A stretch of 64,000 nt of DNA from Pectinatus haikarae (GCF_015732185.1 NZ_WIQM01000004.1:186001-250000); one strand, 5' to 3'; shown: positions 55,223 to 64,000, counted from the stretch's first letter. Numbers and translations are program-made. Notes: generated from the letters alone by a model not told the origin.

Positions 55223-56035
55223 TCAATAGGAAAGACCGGGGTCGAAGAAGCCGGCAAGAACGCCGACAAAGGCAATAACAACCAGAAGCAGCATTACCAT
55301 GGTCGGTGAAATATTTCTTTTGGTCATGAGCCACCAGCAGAACACTACTGCTGCACCGGAGAGCATCTTGGGATAAATGCCGTCAAGCGTCTTTTGCAAT
55401 TCACCGCCGCCCGGAAGAATGAGTGATGTGTGAATGTTTATCCATGAGGCGGCTACCGCACCTATGACAATAGTGCCGATCATGATGATGGAATCGCGGA
55501 TAGCCTGAGCTTTTTCACCCACCAATATTTCAACGGCTTTTCCGCCTAATTCATAGCCCTTGAAGTATGCAAATTTCATGCCGAACCACATCAAAAAATT
55601 CCATACTATTATATAAAAAATCGCACCGAGCGGATTGCCGCCGCTTGACAGTCCCAGGCCTATCCCCAAAAGGATCGGGATAAGTGTACCGACGATCATA
55701 GAATCGCCTATCCCTGCCAGCGGGCCCATGAGTCCGGCACGTATGCCGTTGATAGCCTCTCCGTCTATAGGCTGGCCGTTGGCTTTGGCTTCTTCCAGAC
55801 CGGCTGTCATGCCGACTACAAGTGTACCTATCTGCGGTTCGGTATTAAAGAATGCCGTGTAGGTATCCATGGCCTTTTTTTTATCTTCTTCTTTTTCATA
55901 AAGTTCTTCTACGATAGGCAGCATGGCACATAAGTACCCGAATGTCTGCATATGTTCCTGGGAAAAACAGGTGAGATTGCCATAAAACCAGGTAACAAAA
56001 GATTTATTCAAAGTTTTTTTCGATAAATTTTTCAT
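55223..56035 (-). CDS. PTS mannose-family EIID
   Basis: 270 residues, membrane subunit of a mannose/fructose/sorbose-type PTS. The LSKKTLNKSFVTWFYGNLTCFSQE N-terminus (partly shown here), GPLAGIGDSMIVGTLIPILLGIGL and NFLMWFGMKFAYFKGYE are family landmarks. Three bases after EIIC. Confidence 0.93.
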   Translation of the reverse strand: MKNLSKKTLNKSFVTWFYGNLTCFSQEHMQTFGYLCAMLPIVEELYEKEEDKKKAMDTYTAFFNTEPQIGTLVVGMTAGLEEAKANGQPIDGEAINGIRAGLMGPLAGIGDSMIVGTLIPILLGIGLGLSSGGNPLGAIFYIIVWNFLMWFGMKFAYFKGYELGGKAVEILVGEKAQAIRDSIIMIGTIVIGAVAASWINIHTSLILPGGGELQKTLDGIYPKMLSGAAVVFCWWLMTKRNISPTMVMLLLVVIAFVGVLAGFFDPGLSY

Positions 56036-56037
56036 GC

Positions 56038-56883
56038 TCAGATATCCTCCTCATCTTCGTCATCATTTGCAGGACCGGCAGGAGCTGTTTTTTTGCTCTG
56101 CAGCATCATTATTTTATAATTGATGACAGCGAAAAAAGAGCCGATAATAGCCGCGGCTATCAAATTCAGTCCCATACTTGCCGCTAAGGTAAAGCCAAAG
56201 AAAAAGGTAATGAAGTCGACGGCTTTTTTTACGACCTGTTTCAGCAGAATGGCGACCCCGACTGCGGGAAGAAGACTGCCGACAGTGAACAAGGTCTTCA
56301 TCGCAATACCGTCCATAGGCAGATATGACTTCATTATATCTACCATGCCTGCTCCGGCCATAGTAATGAGGACCGTCGGCAGAAAAGAGAAAATGAAGTG
56401 AGATATCCATGGCAGTCCCATATCAACAAGATATAATTTTTTGAATTCCCCGTTTTTAACAGCCTTCCAGCCGATGTGCTGCCAAATCAGATTCATTGTG
56501 GCTGTACCGTAGAATAAAACCGTTCCCAGTGTGCCGACTGCGGCTCCCAGAGCGGCAGCCATCGACTGAGCCTGAGCCGTATCAGGATCGAGCCCCATGC
56601 CTTTTACGGCACATATGGCAAGCGGTATGCCTATATAACTTATGGCCCGCACATCTGCGGAAACTGTTCCACCGGGGGTTACAAGCGCTATATAGATGAC
56701 TTGGATAGCGGCGCCGATGATGATGCCTGTCTTGACATCGCCGAGGATAAGTCCGACCACGAGACCTGCCACAAGAGGACGGCCGAGAGTGTAATTGCCG
56801 AAAGTAGTGCCTCCCAGTCCGGGCATGCTTGATAAACATGCGCAAATACCGAGCAGTACGGCTTGCAGAATATTAATTTCCAT
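56038..56883 (-). CDS. PTS mannose-family EIIC
   Basis: 281 residues with many TM helices; GRPLVAGLVVGLILGD and AIQVIYIALVTPGG are typical of this EIIC class. Charged C-terminus (DDEDEEDI). The substrate is a hexose or related sugar; not determined. Preceded by about 150 bases of AT-rich sequence after EIIB. Confidence 0.93.
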   Translation of the reverse strand: MEINILQAVLLGICACLSSMPGLGGTTFGNYTLGRPLVAGLVVGLILGDVKTGIIIGAAIQVIYIALVTPGGTVSADVRAISYIGIPLAICAVKGMGLDPDTAQAQSMAAALGAAVGTLGTVLFYGTATMNLIWQHIGWKAVKNGEFKKLYLVDMGLPWISHFIFSFLPTVLITMAGAGMVDIMKSYLPMDGIAMKTLFTVGSLLPAVGVAILLKQVVKKAVDFITFFFGFTLAASMGLNLIAAAIIGSFFAVINYKIMMLQSKKTAPAGPANDDEDEEDI

Positions 56884-57034
56884 TTTATTACCACACTTTC
56901 ATTTAAAAATATATAATTATTCCTTAAATGTGAAAATTTCAATAAAAGAAAAATAGAAAAGGAAACTGTCTTATTTTATGGATAGGAATGACGCTCAAAA
57001 TGATATTGACAGTATCGAAATAAAGATAAAGGTC

Positions 57035-57529
57035 TTATACAAAACCAAATTGCCCGCGGAATTTTTTCCAATTGCCTATGGCTTTTTCTTTTATCAGAGC
57101 AAATTCAACTTCATAACCTGCCTGCATGATATCTTCAAGCGCCTGCGCTTCTTCCTGCGTTATAGATTGATTGTTGCCGAGCTGAACTGCGCCGGGACGA
57201 TCATTGCACGGACCTATGATCAGGGTTTTTATACCCGGGTCAAATCCTTGATCTACCAGAATTTTTTTCATATCAACAGGATTTTTTGTAATTAAAAAAT
57301 AACGACTGTCACTGTCCAATACTTTTTGGCATTTTTTCTGCCAGTCCTGCATAGTCCAGACAAAAGTTTTTTTCCCCGAAGCACTTTTGTAAGCTGCCTT
57401 CAAAACAGGATTTGTGGCGGCGGCATCGTTTACTGCGACAAGACCGTCACATGGATATTCGAGAGCCCATCGTGTGCATGTTTGTCCGTGTATCATACGG
57501 TCATCGACTCTGATAAATGTTATCGACAT
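57035..57529 (-). CDS. PTS mannose-family EIIB
   Basis: 164 residues; the phosphohistidine is H14 in RVDDRMIHGQ, the family signature. Start ATG 57529 with AAGGAGGAA; an in-frame upstream extension overlaps EIIA. It passes phosphate from EIIA to the sugar at EIIC/EIID. Confidence 0.93.
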   Translation of the reverse strand: MSITFIRVDDRMIHGQTCTRWALEYPCDGLVAVNDAAATNPVLKAAYKSASGKKTFVWTMQDWQKKCQKVLDSDSRYFLITKNPVDMKKILVDQGFDPGIKTLIIGPCNDRPGAVQLGNNQSITQEEAQALEDIMQAGYEVEFALIKEKAIGNWKKFRGQFGFV

Positions 57530-57545
57530 ATTAGTAAGTTCCTCC

Positions 57546-57968
57546 TTAAATATCTTCATCTGCCTGATCAGTGTCCAGAATAAATTCCTGCAGGGAATCT
57601 TTAGCATCATTTAGAAGTGCCTGCGGATCTTCACTAAAAGCGTTTTCCCCGCTCAGGATCACTGTAAGAGCCAAAGGCAGGTTCATGCCGCCGAATGCCC
57701 TTGTGCTGCCGAGCAGCCCTCTGTCGGACAATGCTTTTAGTGCGATCGTCAGCGGAGAGCCTCCTATTATATCTGCCAGAATTATTATTTTGTCGGCCGG
57801 TGTGAGCGCTGAAATAAGATTTTTGAAATTATGAGTATATTCATCACCCGACATATCACTTTTTAAGCTGATCGAAAGAACATTATTCCGGTCACCGGCG
57901 ATCATTTTTGCGGCAGAGTGCAAACCGGAGGCAAAATTGCCGTGGCTTACTAGAATGACATAAAACAT
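57546..57968 (-). CDS. PTS mannose-family EIIA
   Basis: 140-residue cytoplasmic EIIA with phosphohistidine H9 in SHGNFASG and IILADIIGGSPLTIA. First gene of the PTS operon. The 57969-58325 upstream stretch holds a minus-strand AT-rich promoter region, an inverted repeat at 58057-58090, and the promoter of the divergent hydrolase gene. Confidence 0.93.
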   Translation of the reverse strand: MFYVILVSHGNFASGLHSAAKMIAGDRNNVLSISLKSDMSGDEYTHNFKNLISALTPADKIIILADIIGGSPLTIALKALSDRGLLGSTRAFGGMNLPLALTVILSGENAFSEDPQALLNDAKDSLQEFILDTDQADEDI

Positions 57969-58056
57969 TTATTCACTTCCCTTCTGATAAGTGCAACATT
58001 TATAATTTTTTTACAATTATAAATTTAACAAAATATTAAAAGAAATACAGCTGTAT

Positions 58057-58090
58057 AATGTCATTATTTTGCAAAAAAATAAATGACATT
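58057..58090. promoter_or_regulatory. Inverted repeat, candidate operator between divergent genes
   Basis: AATGTCATTATTT and AAATAAATGACATT form an imperfect palindrome around TGCAAAA, about 90 bases upstream of the PTS start and 236 before the plus-strand hydrolase. Could be a regulator site (for example for the response regulator of the sensory cluster). Confidence 0.5.
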
Positions 58091-58325
58091 TATCACTTTA
58101 AAAAAATTGCTGCTATCAAGCAGCGAATGATCTGATATGCAATTATGCCTATTTATCATAGCTTTCTAAATAAAAAACAGTATAAGCATGTGTTTTTTTT
58201 TCAAAATTATGATATACTGAACATTATTTTTGAGCTGGGGATTTTTTGTCAACTTTGCGTATAATTAAGAAAAAGATAACTTAAACTGAAATTATGGATG
58301 TAATGAGTGAAGGGAGCAGGATAAT

Positions 58326-59651
58326 ATGAGAAATACAGCAGATGAGAAAATTCTGGAGCTTGCAGATAAAATGCAAAAAGATATGGTGAAAATGCGCAGA
58401 GATATTCACCGTCATCCTGAAACTGGCTGGACTGAATTTCGCACGGCATCTCTGGTTGCTGAAAAACTGACTGAGCTTGGCTATGATGTACGAACTGGCA
58501 GTGAGGCTATCAATGAGGATTATATGATGGGGCGACCTTCTGAGAATGTATTGGCAGAAGCTGCCAAAAGAGCCGTTGCTCAGGGGGCTGCCGCCGAATG
58601 GGTGAAAAAAATGAAAGGAGGTATGACGGGAGTTATCGGGACAATGGTTTTTTCACAGGACGGACCGACAGTTGCTTTGCGCTTCGATATGGATGCAAAT
58701 GATGTTCTGGAGACAACAGAAGAAGGACACCGCCCTTATGAAGAAGGCTTCTCGTCTGTCAATGATAAGGCTATGCATGCCTGCGGACATGACGGACATA
58801 CAACAGTGGGACTTGCCGTAGCCGCAATACTTGCAGCATTAAGAGCTGATTTGAACGGAAAAATAAAGCTGATATTTCAGCCGGCGGAAGAGGGTGTTCG
58901 CGGAGCCAAAGCGATGGTGGAAAATGGCGATGTAGATGACGTTGATTACGTTTTAGGAGCTCATTTTGGCTTTAAGATGAAAAAGACAGGCAGTATAGCC
59001 TGCAATGTGAAAGGTTTTTTGGCAACAAGCAAGTATGATGCTCAATTCACCGGTATGCCGGCCCACGCAGGAGCAGCACCGGAAGAAGGGCGCAATGCTC
59101 TTCTGGCAGCAGCCTGTGCTGCGTTGAATCTGCATGCTATTTCCCGTCATTCAGCGGGAGCATCGCGTATTAATGTAGGGACTCTTAATGCGGGAAGCGG
59201 ACGTAATGTCATAGGTGACAAGGCTTTGATTCAATTTGAAACGCGCGGTGCGAACAGTGAAATAAATAATTATATGGAAAATGGAGCTCTGCGTATCCTT
59301 AAAGCAGCGGCGGACATGTATGATGTAAAGGTAGATATAAAAAAAATGGGAGGAGCTGCAGGAGCCGATAACTCGCAGAATTTGGCACAATACATAAAAA
59401 ATAAAGCTGATTCTCTGGGAATTTTTGATAATGTAGTCACTGATTGTGCATTTGGCGCCAGCGAAGATTTTTCATACTTTATGGAAAAAGTTCAGAAAAA
59501 TGGCGGAGAGGGTGCTTACATGATGGTAGGAGCAGATCTGGCGGCAGGCCATCATGATTCTCATTTTGATTTTGATGAAAAGGCGCTCGGTTATTCGGCG
59601 AAGATACTTGCTGTGTGTGCGGCAGGGCTTTTGCAAAAGAAGGACCTCTGA
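58326..59651 (+). CDS. M20 amidohydrolase, AbgA-like
   Basis: 441-residue metallopeptidase of the M20D class, closest in pattern to AbgA (p-aminobenzoyl-glutamate hydrolase subunit). Landmarks: DIHRHPETGWTEFRTA, an insert with QGAAAEWVKKMKGG typical of AbgA, HACGHDGHTT with metal-ligand histidines, FQPAEEG with the catalytic acid and AHFGF. AbgB and AbgT are not in the window. Preceded by GAAGGGAGC. Confidence 0.85.
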   Translation: MRNTADEKILELADKMQKDMVKMRRDIHRHPETGWTEFRTASLVAEKLTELGYDVRTGSEAINEDYMMGRPSENVLAEAAKRAVAQGAAAEWVKKMKGGMTGVIGTMVFSQDGPTVALRFDMDANDVLETTEEGHRPYEEGFSSVNDKAMHACGHDGHTTVGLAVAAILAALRADLNGKIKLIFQPAEEGVRGAKAMVENGDVDDVDYVLGAHFGFKMKKTGSIACNVKGFLATSKYDAQFTGMPAHAGAAPEEGRNALLAAACAALNLHAISRHSAGASRINVGTLNAGSGRNVIGDKALIQFETRGANSEINNYMENGALRILKAAADMYDVKVDIKKMGGAAGADNSQNLAQYIKNKADSLGIFDNVVTDCAFGASEDFSYFMEKVQKNGGEGAYMMVGADLAAGHHDSHFDFDEKALGYSAKILAVCAAGLLQKKDL

Positions 59652-59742
59652 TGATATGCGGGGAAATATGCAAAGCAATGAACTTGTTTTTTCCTTTGTT
59701 TATTGGAAAGCTGTAAATTTTTGCTAATGGGAGGCGGACAAC

Positions 59743-60975
59743 ATAATTTCAACTACTGTATTAGAAGCTTATTTTGCAGAAATGAGAAAATTTTCTTTGC
59801 CGGGTGAAGGTGTAACACGGATAGCTTTTTCTGACGAGGACTGGCAGGCCAGAGCGTTCATAATCGACCTGATGAAGCAGGAAAAGCTTGCCGTACGTGT
59901 TGACGGATTTGGCAATATTATCGGCAGAAGAGAGGGCCTGAATGCGGCTGCTCCCGCAGTGGTCTGCGGCTCGCATATAGATAGTGTCCCGAATGGCGGG
60001 AATTTTGACGGAGTACTGGGGGTATTGGGAGCAATAGAGGCCGTGAAGCTGATGGACAAAAGAGGTTTTAAAAATTATAACCCGTTGGAAATCGTTGTTT
60101 TCATGTGCGAAGAATCAAGCCGTTTCGGCGTCGCCACCCTCGGCAGCAGAGCAATATGCGGCGGTCTAGGCATAAACGCTATGAAACAGCTCAAAGATGC
60201 TGAAGGCATATCTCTGTATGAAATATTGCGGGCACGCGGTCTTGATCCGGAAAATATGAAAAACACGCTTGTACTGGATAAAATAAAAGCTTGTCTTGAG
60301 ATGCATATAGAGCAGGGAAAAGTTTTGGAATCAATGAAAAAATCTATAGGTATAGTGACGGGAATTGCAGCACCGACACGGTTGAAATTGAAGCTCACAG
60401 GCAAGGCTGACCATTCGGGAGCGACGCCTATGCATCTGCGCAATGATGCTTTGTGTGCCGCAGCAGAAATAATCCTGGAAGTGGAAAGAACGGCGGCAGC
60501 TTCTGTACAGCCTGTCGTAGGAACGGTAGGTATCGTGAGGGCTTTTCCCAATGTTATGAACGTGATCCCCGGACAGGTGGAGCTTGGCATAGATATACGC
60601 AGCATTTATATGGAGGCAAAAGATGCTGCGGTAAATCATATCAAAAAATATATAGAAAATACGGCAAAAAAACGAAACATCAAAACAAAGCTTGAACTTC
60701 TCACCGATGAAAAACCGGTGAAGCTGGACAGATCGGTAATCGATATCATTGAGGATTCCTGCAGAAGAAAAAATATTGAATATCATTTGATGTCAAGCGG
60801 TGCCGGACATGATATGATGCATCTGGCGCAGTTTGCTCCGACAGGAATGATTTTTGTACCCTGCCGTGACGGAATCAGCCATAATCCGGCAGAGTGGACA
60901 GAAATGGCATATATAGAACAGGGAATAGAGATTTTGTATGCTTCGCTTTGCAGGCTGTCAGAGCCAGAAGTTTGA
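59743..60975 (+). CDS. M20 hydantoinase/carbamoylase-family hydrolase (AllC-like) with non-canonical start
   Basis: Zn amidohydrolase similar to allantoate amidohydrolase and N-carbamoyl-amino-acid hydrolase: GSHIDSVPNGGNFDGVLGV, CEESSRFG, HIEQGKVLES and SGAGHDMMHLA. The first ATG (59782) would drop the family N-terminus; 13 codons upstream read ISTTVLEAYFAE, which aligns with AllC. No ATG, GTG or TTG is in that frame, but GGGAGG at 59729-59734 lies 8 bases from ATA 59743 and 11 from ATT 59746. Substrate not known; it follows the AbgA-like gene. Confidence 0.8.
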   Translation: MISTTVLEAYFAEMRKFSLPGEGVTRIAFSDEDWQARAFIIDLMKQEKLAVRVDGFGNIIGRREGLNAAAPAVVCGSHIDSVPNGGNFDGVLGVLGAIEAVKLMDKRGFKNYNPLEIVVFMCEESSRFGVATLGSRAICGGLGINAMKQLKDAEGISLYEILRARGLDPENMKNTLVLDKIKACLEMHIEQGKVLESMKKSIGIVTGIAAPTRLKLKLTGKADHSGATPMHLRNDALCAAAEIILEVERTAAASVQPVVGTVGIVRAFPNVMNVIPGQVELGIDIRSIYMEAKDAAVNHIKKYIENTAKKRNIKTKLELLTDEKPVKLDRSVIDIIEDSCRRKNIEYHLMSSGAGHDMMHLAQFAPTGMIFVPCRDGISHNPAEWTEMAYIEQGIEILYASLCRLSEPEV

Positions 60976-61040
60976 AAACGGCAGATATTTTGGCATGTAA
61001 AATGGCAATAGCTAACGGAAGAATAATTATATGAAATTTA

Positions 61041-61069
61041 TTGACAAACAAATTGTAATTATTTATTAT
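61041..61069 (+). promoter_or_regulatory. Promoter of the DcuC leader
   Basis: TTGACA (61041-61046), 17-base spacer, TATTAT (61064-61069). About 245 bases before the dcuC start. Confidence 0.75.
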
Positions 61070-61076
61070 ATAAAAT

Positions 61077-61194
61077 ACTGATATTATCATTACTGATTGT
61101 TCTGCTATCATCTGCAGGCATAAAATGCCTGCCCTGACAGTGGAATCAGTTATATATTACTGCTGACTGAAAGCACGTTGATGTTGCGATACTA
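61077..61194 (+). ncRNA. Structured leader RNA upstream of the DcuC-type gene
   Basis: ACTGATT (61092-61098) pairs with AATCAGT (61144-61150), enclosing the GCAGGCAT/ATGCCTGC hairpin (61114-61132). The terminator at 61194 follows before the gene. This has the layout of a regulated leader. No known riboswitch class matched by eye. Confidence 0.45.
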
Positions 61195-61246
61195 AAGGCA
61201 TATGCAATGACGCATATTGATCCGTGTCATTGCATATGCCTTTTTG
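61194..61246 (+). terminator. Strong terminator in the dcuC leader
   Basis: AAAGGCATATGCAATGAC pairs with GTCATTGCATATGCC around a 13-base loop, then five T. It is 69 bases before the gene start, so it may act as an attenuator or end the upstream transcript. Confidence 0.85.
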
Positions 61247-61314
61247 TGGAAGTGCTTGCTGTGCAGCACGCTTTTTATTTAGATGATGTTGTTGCGGTGA
61301 AAGGGAGTGTGGGA

Positions 61315-62577
61315 ATGGCGGCGTTTATGTCTATCCTCGGAATTATTATTGTTATTGCCGTTGTGTATTTGATCGTCAAGGGATACGATGCCCGCATCGT
61401 ATTGATCGGATCAGGAATTATTATGAGCGGTATAGGCGGTGTTCCCATGTCGGCGCTCAATGCGTTTGCAAAGAGCATGACTAATGCAGGGCTTATAGAG
61501 GCAGTCTGTTCAGTAATGGGGTTTGCCATGGCTGTACGCTTTACGGGATGTGACAAGCATTTGATAAATGCTATGGCGACAGTATTGAAAAATTTCAGAC
61601 CTCTTTTGATACCGGGAGTTGTTATCTGTACGTATTTAGTAAATATAGCACTGCCGAGTGCGGCAGGGACTGCGGCGGCAGCGGGAGCTATTTTTGTTCC
61701 TCTGCTTATGGCTGGCGGTGTTAATCCTGCGATGGCAGCCGCAGCTGTGAAATGCGGTACCTATGGCAGCATGCTCAATCCGGGATTGGCGCACAACCCA
61801 TTTGTAGCTAAAATTGCCGGGGTCGGAGTCATGGATGTTATAAGCTATCATTATAAGGCAAATCTGGCATCTTTAGCCGTGGCTACTATTATTATCACAG
61901 TGATCGCACATGTAATGAAAGAAGATAAAGGATATGTATCCGAAAATTTGACTATTGACAGCTCATTTAAAGTAAATCCTCTTTTTGCAGTTATGCCTAT
62001 AATACCAATCGTTATATTGATTCTTGGTGAAACACATGTTGTTCCTATTTTTAAAATGGGAGTTCCGCAGGCCATGATTATCGGCGCGATCCTGACCTTG
62101 ATCGTAACACGCACAAAGCCGTCAGATTTAGGGCAGGCATTTTTTGATGGAATGGGCAAGGCATATGGTTCCATCATAGGAATAATTATTTCGGCAGGAG
62201 TTTTTGTAGCAGGGCTTACATCTATAGGCTTGGTCAAACTGTTCATTGATGAAATGCTTAATAATCCGGCCATTGTAAAAATATGTGCCGCAATTGGTCC
62301 GTTTATTCTGGCTATTCTGGTGGGGTCGGGTGATGCTGCTACCTTTGCATTCAATGAAGCCATCACGCCGCATGCAGCCGACTTTGGCATGACACCGGTG
62401 CAGATGGGTAGTGCTGCAACTCTGGCTGGAACATTGGGACGCACAATGTCGCCTATAGCAGGTGCTACGATTATTGTAGCCGGTATAGCAGGTGTCAATC
62501 CGATAGAAATTGCCAAAAGAAATCTTTTGCCAATGCTTGGTGCCTTGATTATTGGCATGCTTATTTTATTTTTCTGA
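61315..62577 (+). CDS. dcuC: Anaerobic C4-dicarboxylate transporter DcuC
   Basis: 420-residue inner-membrane carrier with about 12 TM segments: LVNIALPSAAGTAAAAGAIF, GLAHNPFVAKIAGV and GSGDAATFAFNEAITPH are typical of DcuC. Imports or exchanges succinate, fumarate or similar acids. The ATG at 61315 has AGGGAG at 61301-61306; the longer frame starts in the terminator. Confidence 0.88.
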   Translation: MAAFMSILGIIIVIAVVYLIVKGYDARIVLIGSGIIMSGIGGVPMSALNAFAKSMTNAGLIEAVCSVMGFAMAVRFTGCDKHLINAMATVLKNFRPLLIPGVVICTYLVNIALPSAAGTAAAAGAIFVPLLMAGGVNPAMAAAAVKCGTYGSMLNPGLAHNPFVAKIAGVGVMDVISYHYKANLASLAVATIIITVIAHVMKEDKGYVSENLTIDSSFKVNPLFAVMPIIPIVILILGETHVVPIFKMGVPQAMIIGAILTLIVTRTKPSDLGQAFFDGMGKAYGSIIGIIISAGVFVAGLTSIGLVKLFIDEMLNNPAIVKICAAIGPFILAILVGSGDAATFAFNEAITPHAADFGMTPVQMGSAATLAGTLGRTMSPIAGATIIVAGIAGVNPIEIAKRNLLPMLGALIIGMLILFF

Positions 62578-62608
62578 GAAGCCGTGTGGTATTTTTATAG
62601 CACTTTTA

Positions 62609-62637
62609 ACGCCTGTCCGTGCGGACAGGCGTTTTTC
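62609..62637 (+). terminator. Terminator after dcuC
   Basis: AACGCCTGTCC and GGACAGGCG pair around GTGC with five T. Confidence 0.85.
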
Positions 62638-62656
62638 CTTATATCAATATAATTTT

Positions 62657-63652
62657 TTATATATGCGATTCAGGCCGGCGGTCATATTTTAGACTTTGCT
62701 CAGTATAAGAATAAAGTGTGAAGAAGGCATCCAGGAGAATTTTCATATGCAGCGCACCCTGTCCGAACTGCCGGGAAAAAATATTATCTCTTAGTAAAAG
62801 ACGTTCATGAGGAGACATTTTATCGTAAAGAGGTGCTATGTAACATGTGATTGATGAAAAAAAGAAGTTGGTTTCTATTTGAGAAATCATTTTCTCAGTA
62901 AGACTCTTTTGCTTTTGGGTAAATTCATCTAAAAAAATGAAAAAATCATAAATAGAGCTGAATACGCCGGCTTCAACGGGTTTATGACTGACAGAATCAC
63001 AATGCTGATAATAATAATACAGAGATTTTTTTGTGCAGGTATATTTTTTTGCAAGAAACATGGCCTCAAAGGAGAAAAGCCAATCCTCACCATAACAGGG
63101 AAGCCTGAAGGAAATATCATTTTTTTTGAGGAAGGAATGTTTGTAAATTTTATTCCAGATGACAAACTCAATAGTATTAAGCTTCTCTATGAACGCATTG
63201 CCGCCGCAATATATTCCGGCATCAGGTGCATACGAGCGCAAAAAAGCATCTGACGTAATTTTATCATAACCGCATACGGCAATGTCGGCATTATCCTGCA
63301 CAGCCATATTATAAAGTGTTTCCAAAAATTCTGTGGCGATAAAGTCGTCACTGTCAACAAAAGCAATAAATTCTCCTCTGGCATGGGACAGTCCTATATT
63401 GCGGCAGATGCCGGGTCCGCCGATACCTCTGTTATGATACAGGAATACATTATCGATGCCGTCATAATATTGCTTTACTATGTTTACGCTGCTGTCGTCG
63501 GAGTTATCATCTATGACAATTATTTCTATTTCCGGCAGACTCTGCACAATGATGCTGTCAATTGTTCTTAATATATATTTTTCTGCGTTTTTCATAGCGA
63601 TAATAACAGATATTTTAACGGGAAAATTATCTTTTGATTCATTAGAAAACAT
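62657..63652 (-). CDS. Family-2 glycosyltransferase
   Basis: 331 residues, GT-A fold: KISVIIAMKNAEKYI, IIVIDDNSDDSS and AFVDSDDFIATEFLE (DXD-type motif) in the first 130 residues, then a helical C-terminus. No TM segments. ATG 63652 is seven bases from AAAGGAG (63660-63666). The longer frame runs into the repeat element at 63676. Transfers sugar to a surface polymer or glycolipid; acceptor unknown. Confidence 0.88.
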   Translation of the reverse strand: MFSNESKDNFPVKISVIIAMKNAEKYILRTIDSIIVQSLPEIEIIVIDDNSDDSSVNIVKQYYDGIDNVFLYHNRGIGGPGICRNIGLSHARGEFIAFVDSDDFIATEFLETLYNMAVQDNADIAVCGYDKITSDAFLRSYAPDAGIYCGGNAFIEKLNTIEFVIWNKIYKHSFLKKNDISFRLPCYGEDWLFSFEAMFLAKKYTCTKKSLYYYYQHCDSVSHKPVEAGVFSSIYDFFIFLDEFTQKQKSLTEKMISQIETNFFFSSITCYIAPLYDKMSPHERLLLRDNIFSRQFGQGALHMKILLDAFFTLYSYTEQSLKYDRRPESHI

Positions 63653-63675
63653 CTTCATACTCCTTTGCCAGACCA

Positions 63676-63752
63676 ATAAATGGAGACTTAGCCGCTCTTT
63701 ACTCACCGCTTGCAGAAGCGGGAACATTAGAGCAGGTTAGTCATCGGATAAA
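63676..63752 (+). repeat. Hairpin repeat element, copy 2
   Basis: Starts ATAAATGGAGACTTAGCCG, contains CCGCTTGCAGAAGCGG, and ends GTTAGTCATCGGATAAA. Very close to copy 1 (32859-32953). It lies between the glycosyltransferase start and the next gene. Confidence 0.8.
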
Positions 63753-63819
63753 ATATTGACCGGTAACCTTATTTTAATTATACTGATTTTAGAAATGAAA
63801 TTATACGGAGGCAGATAAA

Positions 63820-64000
63820 ATGAAAATAAGGATCATATTGGCGGTAGTATTTTTGGCAGCGGCAGCTCTGCTGACAGGAATGAAGAGTATTCCCACCGAC
63901 ACGGAATTTTCCTGCAATGGACTGAAGCTGGGAGATTCTTATACGGCAATGGAGAATTCTTTCGGCAAGCCGTGGTACAGTGAAAACAGGCGTGTTTACG
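63820..64000 (+). CDS. Secreted protein, partial (runs off window)
   Basis: MKIRIILAVVFLAAAALLTG signal peptide followed by CNGLKLGDSYTAMENSFGKP. GGAGG precedes the ATG at 63820. The LGDS..AMENSFGKP pattern resembles outer-envelope assembly-like small beta proteins (SmpA style), but only 60 residues are seen. Confidence 0.6.
   Translation, partial: MKIRIILAVVFLAAAALLTGMKSIPTDTEFSCNGLKLGDSYTAMENSFGKPWYSENRRVY

Noticed and set aside
57969-58056. Sigma-54 promoter for the mannose PTS
   Set aside because: No TGGCAC-N5-TTGC-like element on the minus strand, and no LevR-type activator gene nearby.

Overview
The window looks like the chromosome of a motile, anaerobic, low-to-moderate-GC Firmicute, most likely a Negativicute (Selenomonas/Megasphaera/Pectinatus-like). 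This is inferred from protein style and gene content, not from a marker gene. Supporting signs are two-subunit Fe-S serine dehydratase, rubredoxin, anaerobic dicarboxylate transport, several PTS systems, chemoreceptors, c-di-GMP enzymes, and Firmicute-type ribosome binding sites. There is no rRNA, CRISPR array or prophage.

Layout. 1-6200: L-ascorbate uptake and catabolism operon in the order ulaG-C-A-B-E-X-F, where X is an unfamiliar cytoplasmic FG-GAP-like protein; a chemoreceptor follows (6395-8431). 8440-13700: an AT-rich accessory block with a zinc-ribbon ORF, an unidentified structured RNA with its own terminator, and four genes (GH130 phosphorylase, sugar-phosphate nucleotidyltransferase, GT4 glycosyltransferase, six-hairpin-like protein) that may make and recycle a mannose-containing glycan in the cytosol. 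13700-18130: NlpC/P60 hydrolase, trpS, hotdog thioesterase, small orphan genes. 18496-22715: signalling cluster with a diguanylate cyclase, a HemAT-like globin chemoreceptor and a tandem HD protein. 22892-25060: secreted protein, AraC regulator, and a half-length DapF-like protein. 25250-27213: two fluoride riboswitches in divergent orientation. One drives DUF190-fluC-HAD; the other precedes a 64-residue membrane protein of unknown family. 27358-27693: an IS30 transposase remnant.

28043-32862: serine dehydratase, cobalamin genes cbiB and cobA/btuR, and an ABC-2 exporter. 32982-38534: tgt-yajC-fau-(SpoIIE-like)-(P-loop)-secD-secF. 38785-43887: pyridoxal kinase, radical SAM protein, Mn2+ (yybP-ykoY) riboswitch with a TerC-family exporter, htpX, GNAT, nth, comFB. 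44015-45135: rubredoxin (too short for most gene callers) and eight tRNA genes, all on the minus strand. 45938-47749: a complete IS1182-type element with 16-bp perfect terminal inverted repeats, inserted between two convergent genes. 47752-50717: lysS, greA and a Cof-type phosphatase.

50756-57968: a minus-strand cluster with a mannose-family PTS (EIIA-EIIB-EIIC-EIID), then a periplasmic sugar-binding protein, a sensor kinase, a response regulator and a second solute-binding protein. There are no ABC permease genes, so the binding proteins are more likely sensory than transport subunits. 58326-62577: an AbgA-like M20 hydrolase, an AllC-like M20 hydrolase that seems to use a non-canonical start codon, and a DcuC-type transporter behind a structured leader and terminator. 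The window ends with a family-2 glycosyltransferase, a copy of a hairpin repeat found at three places here, and the start of a secreted protein.
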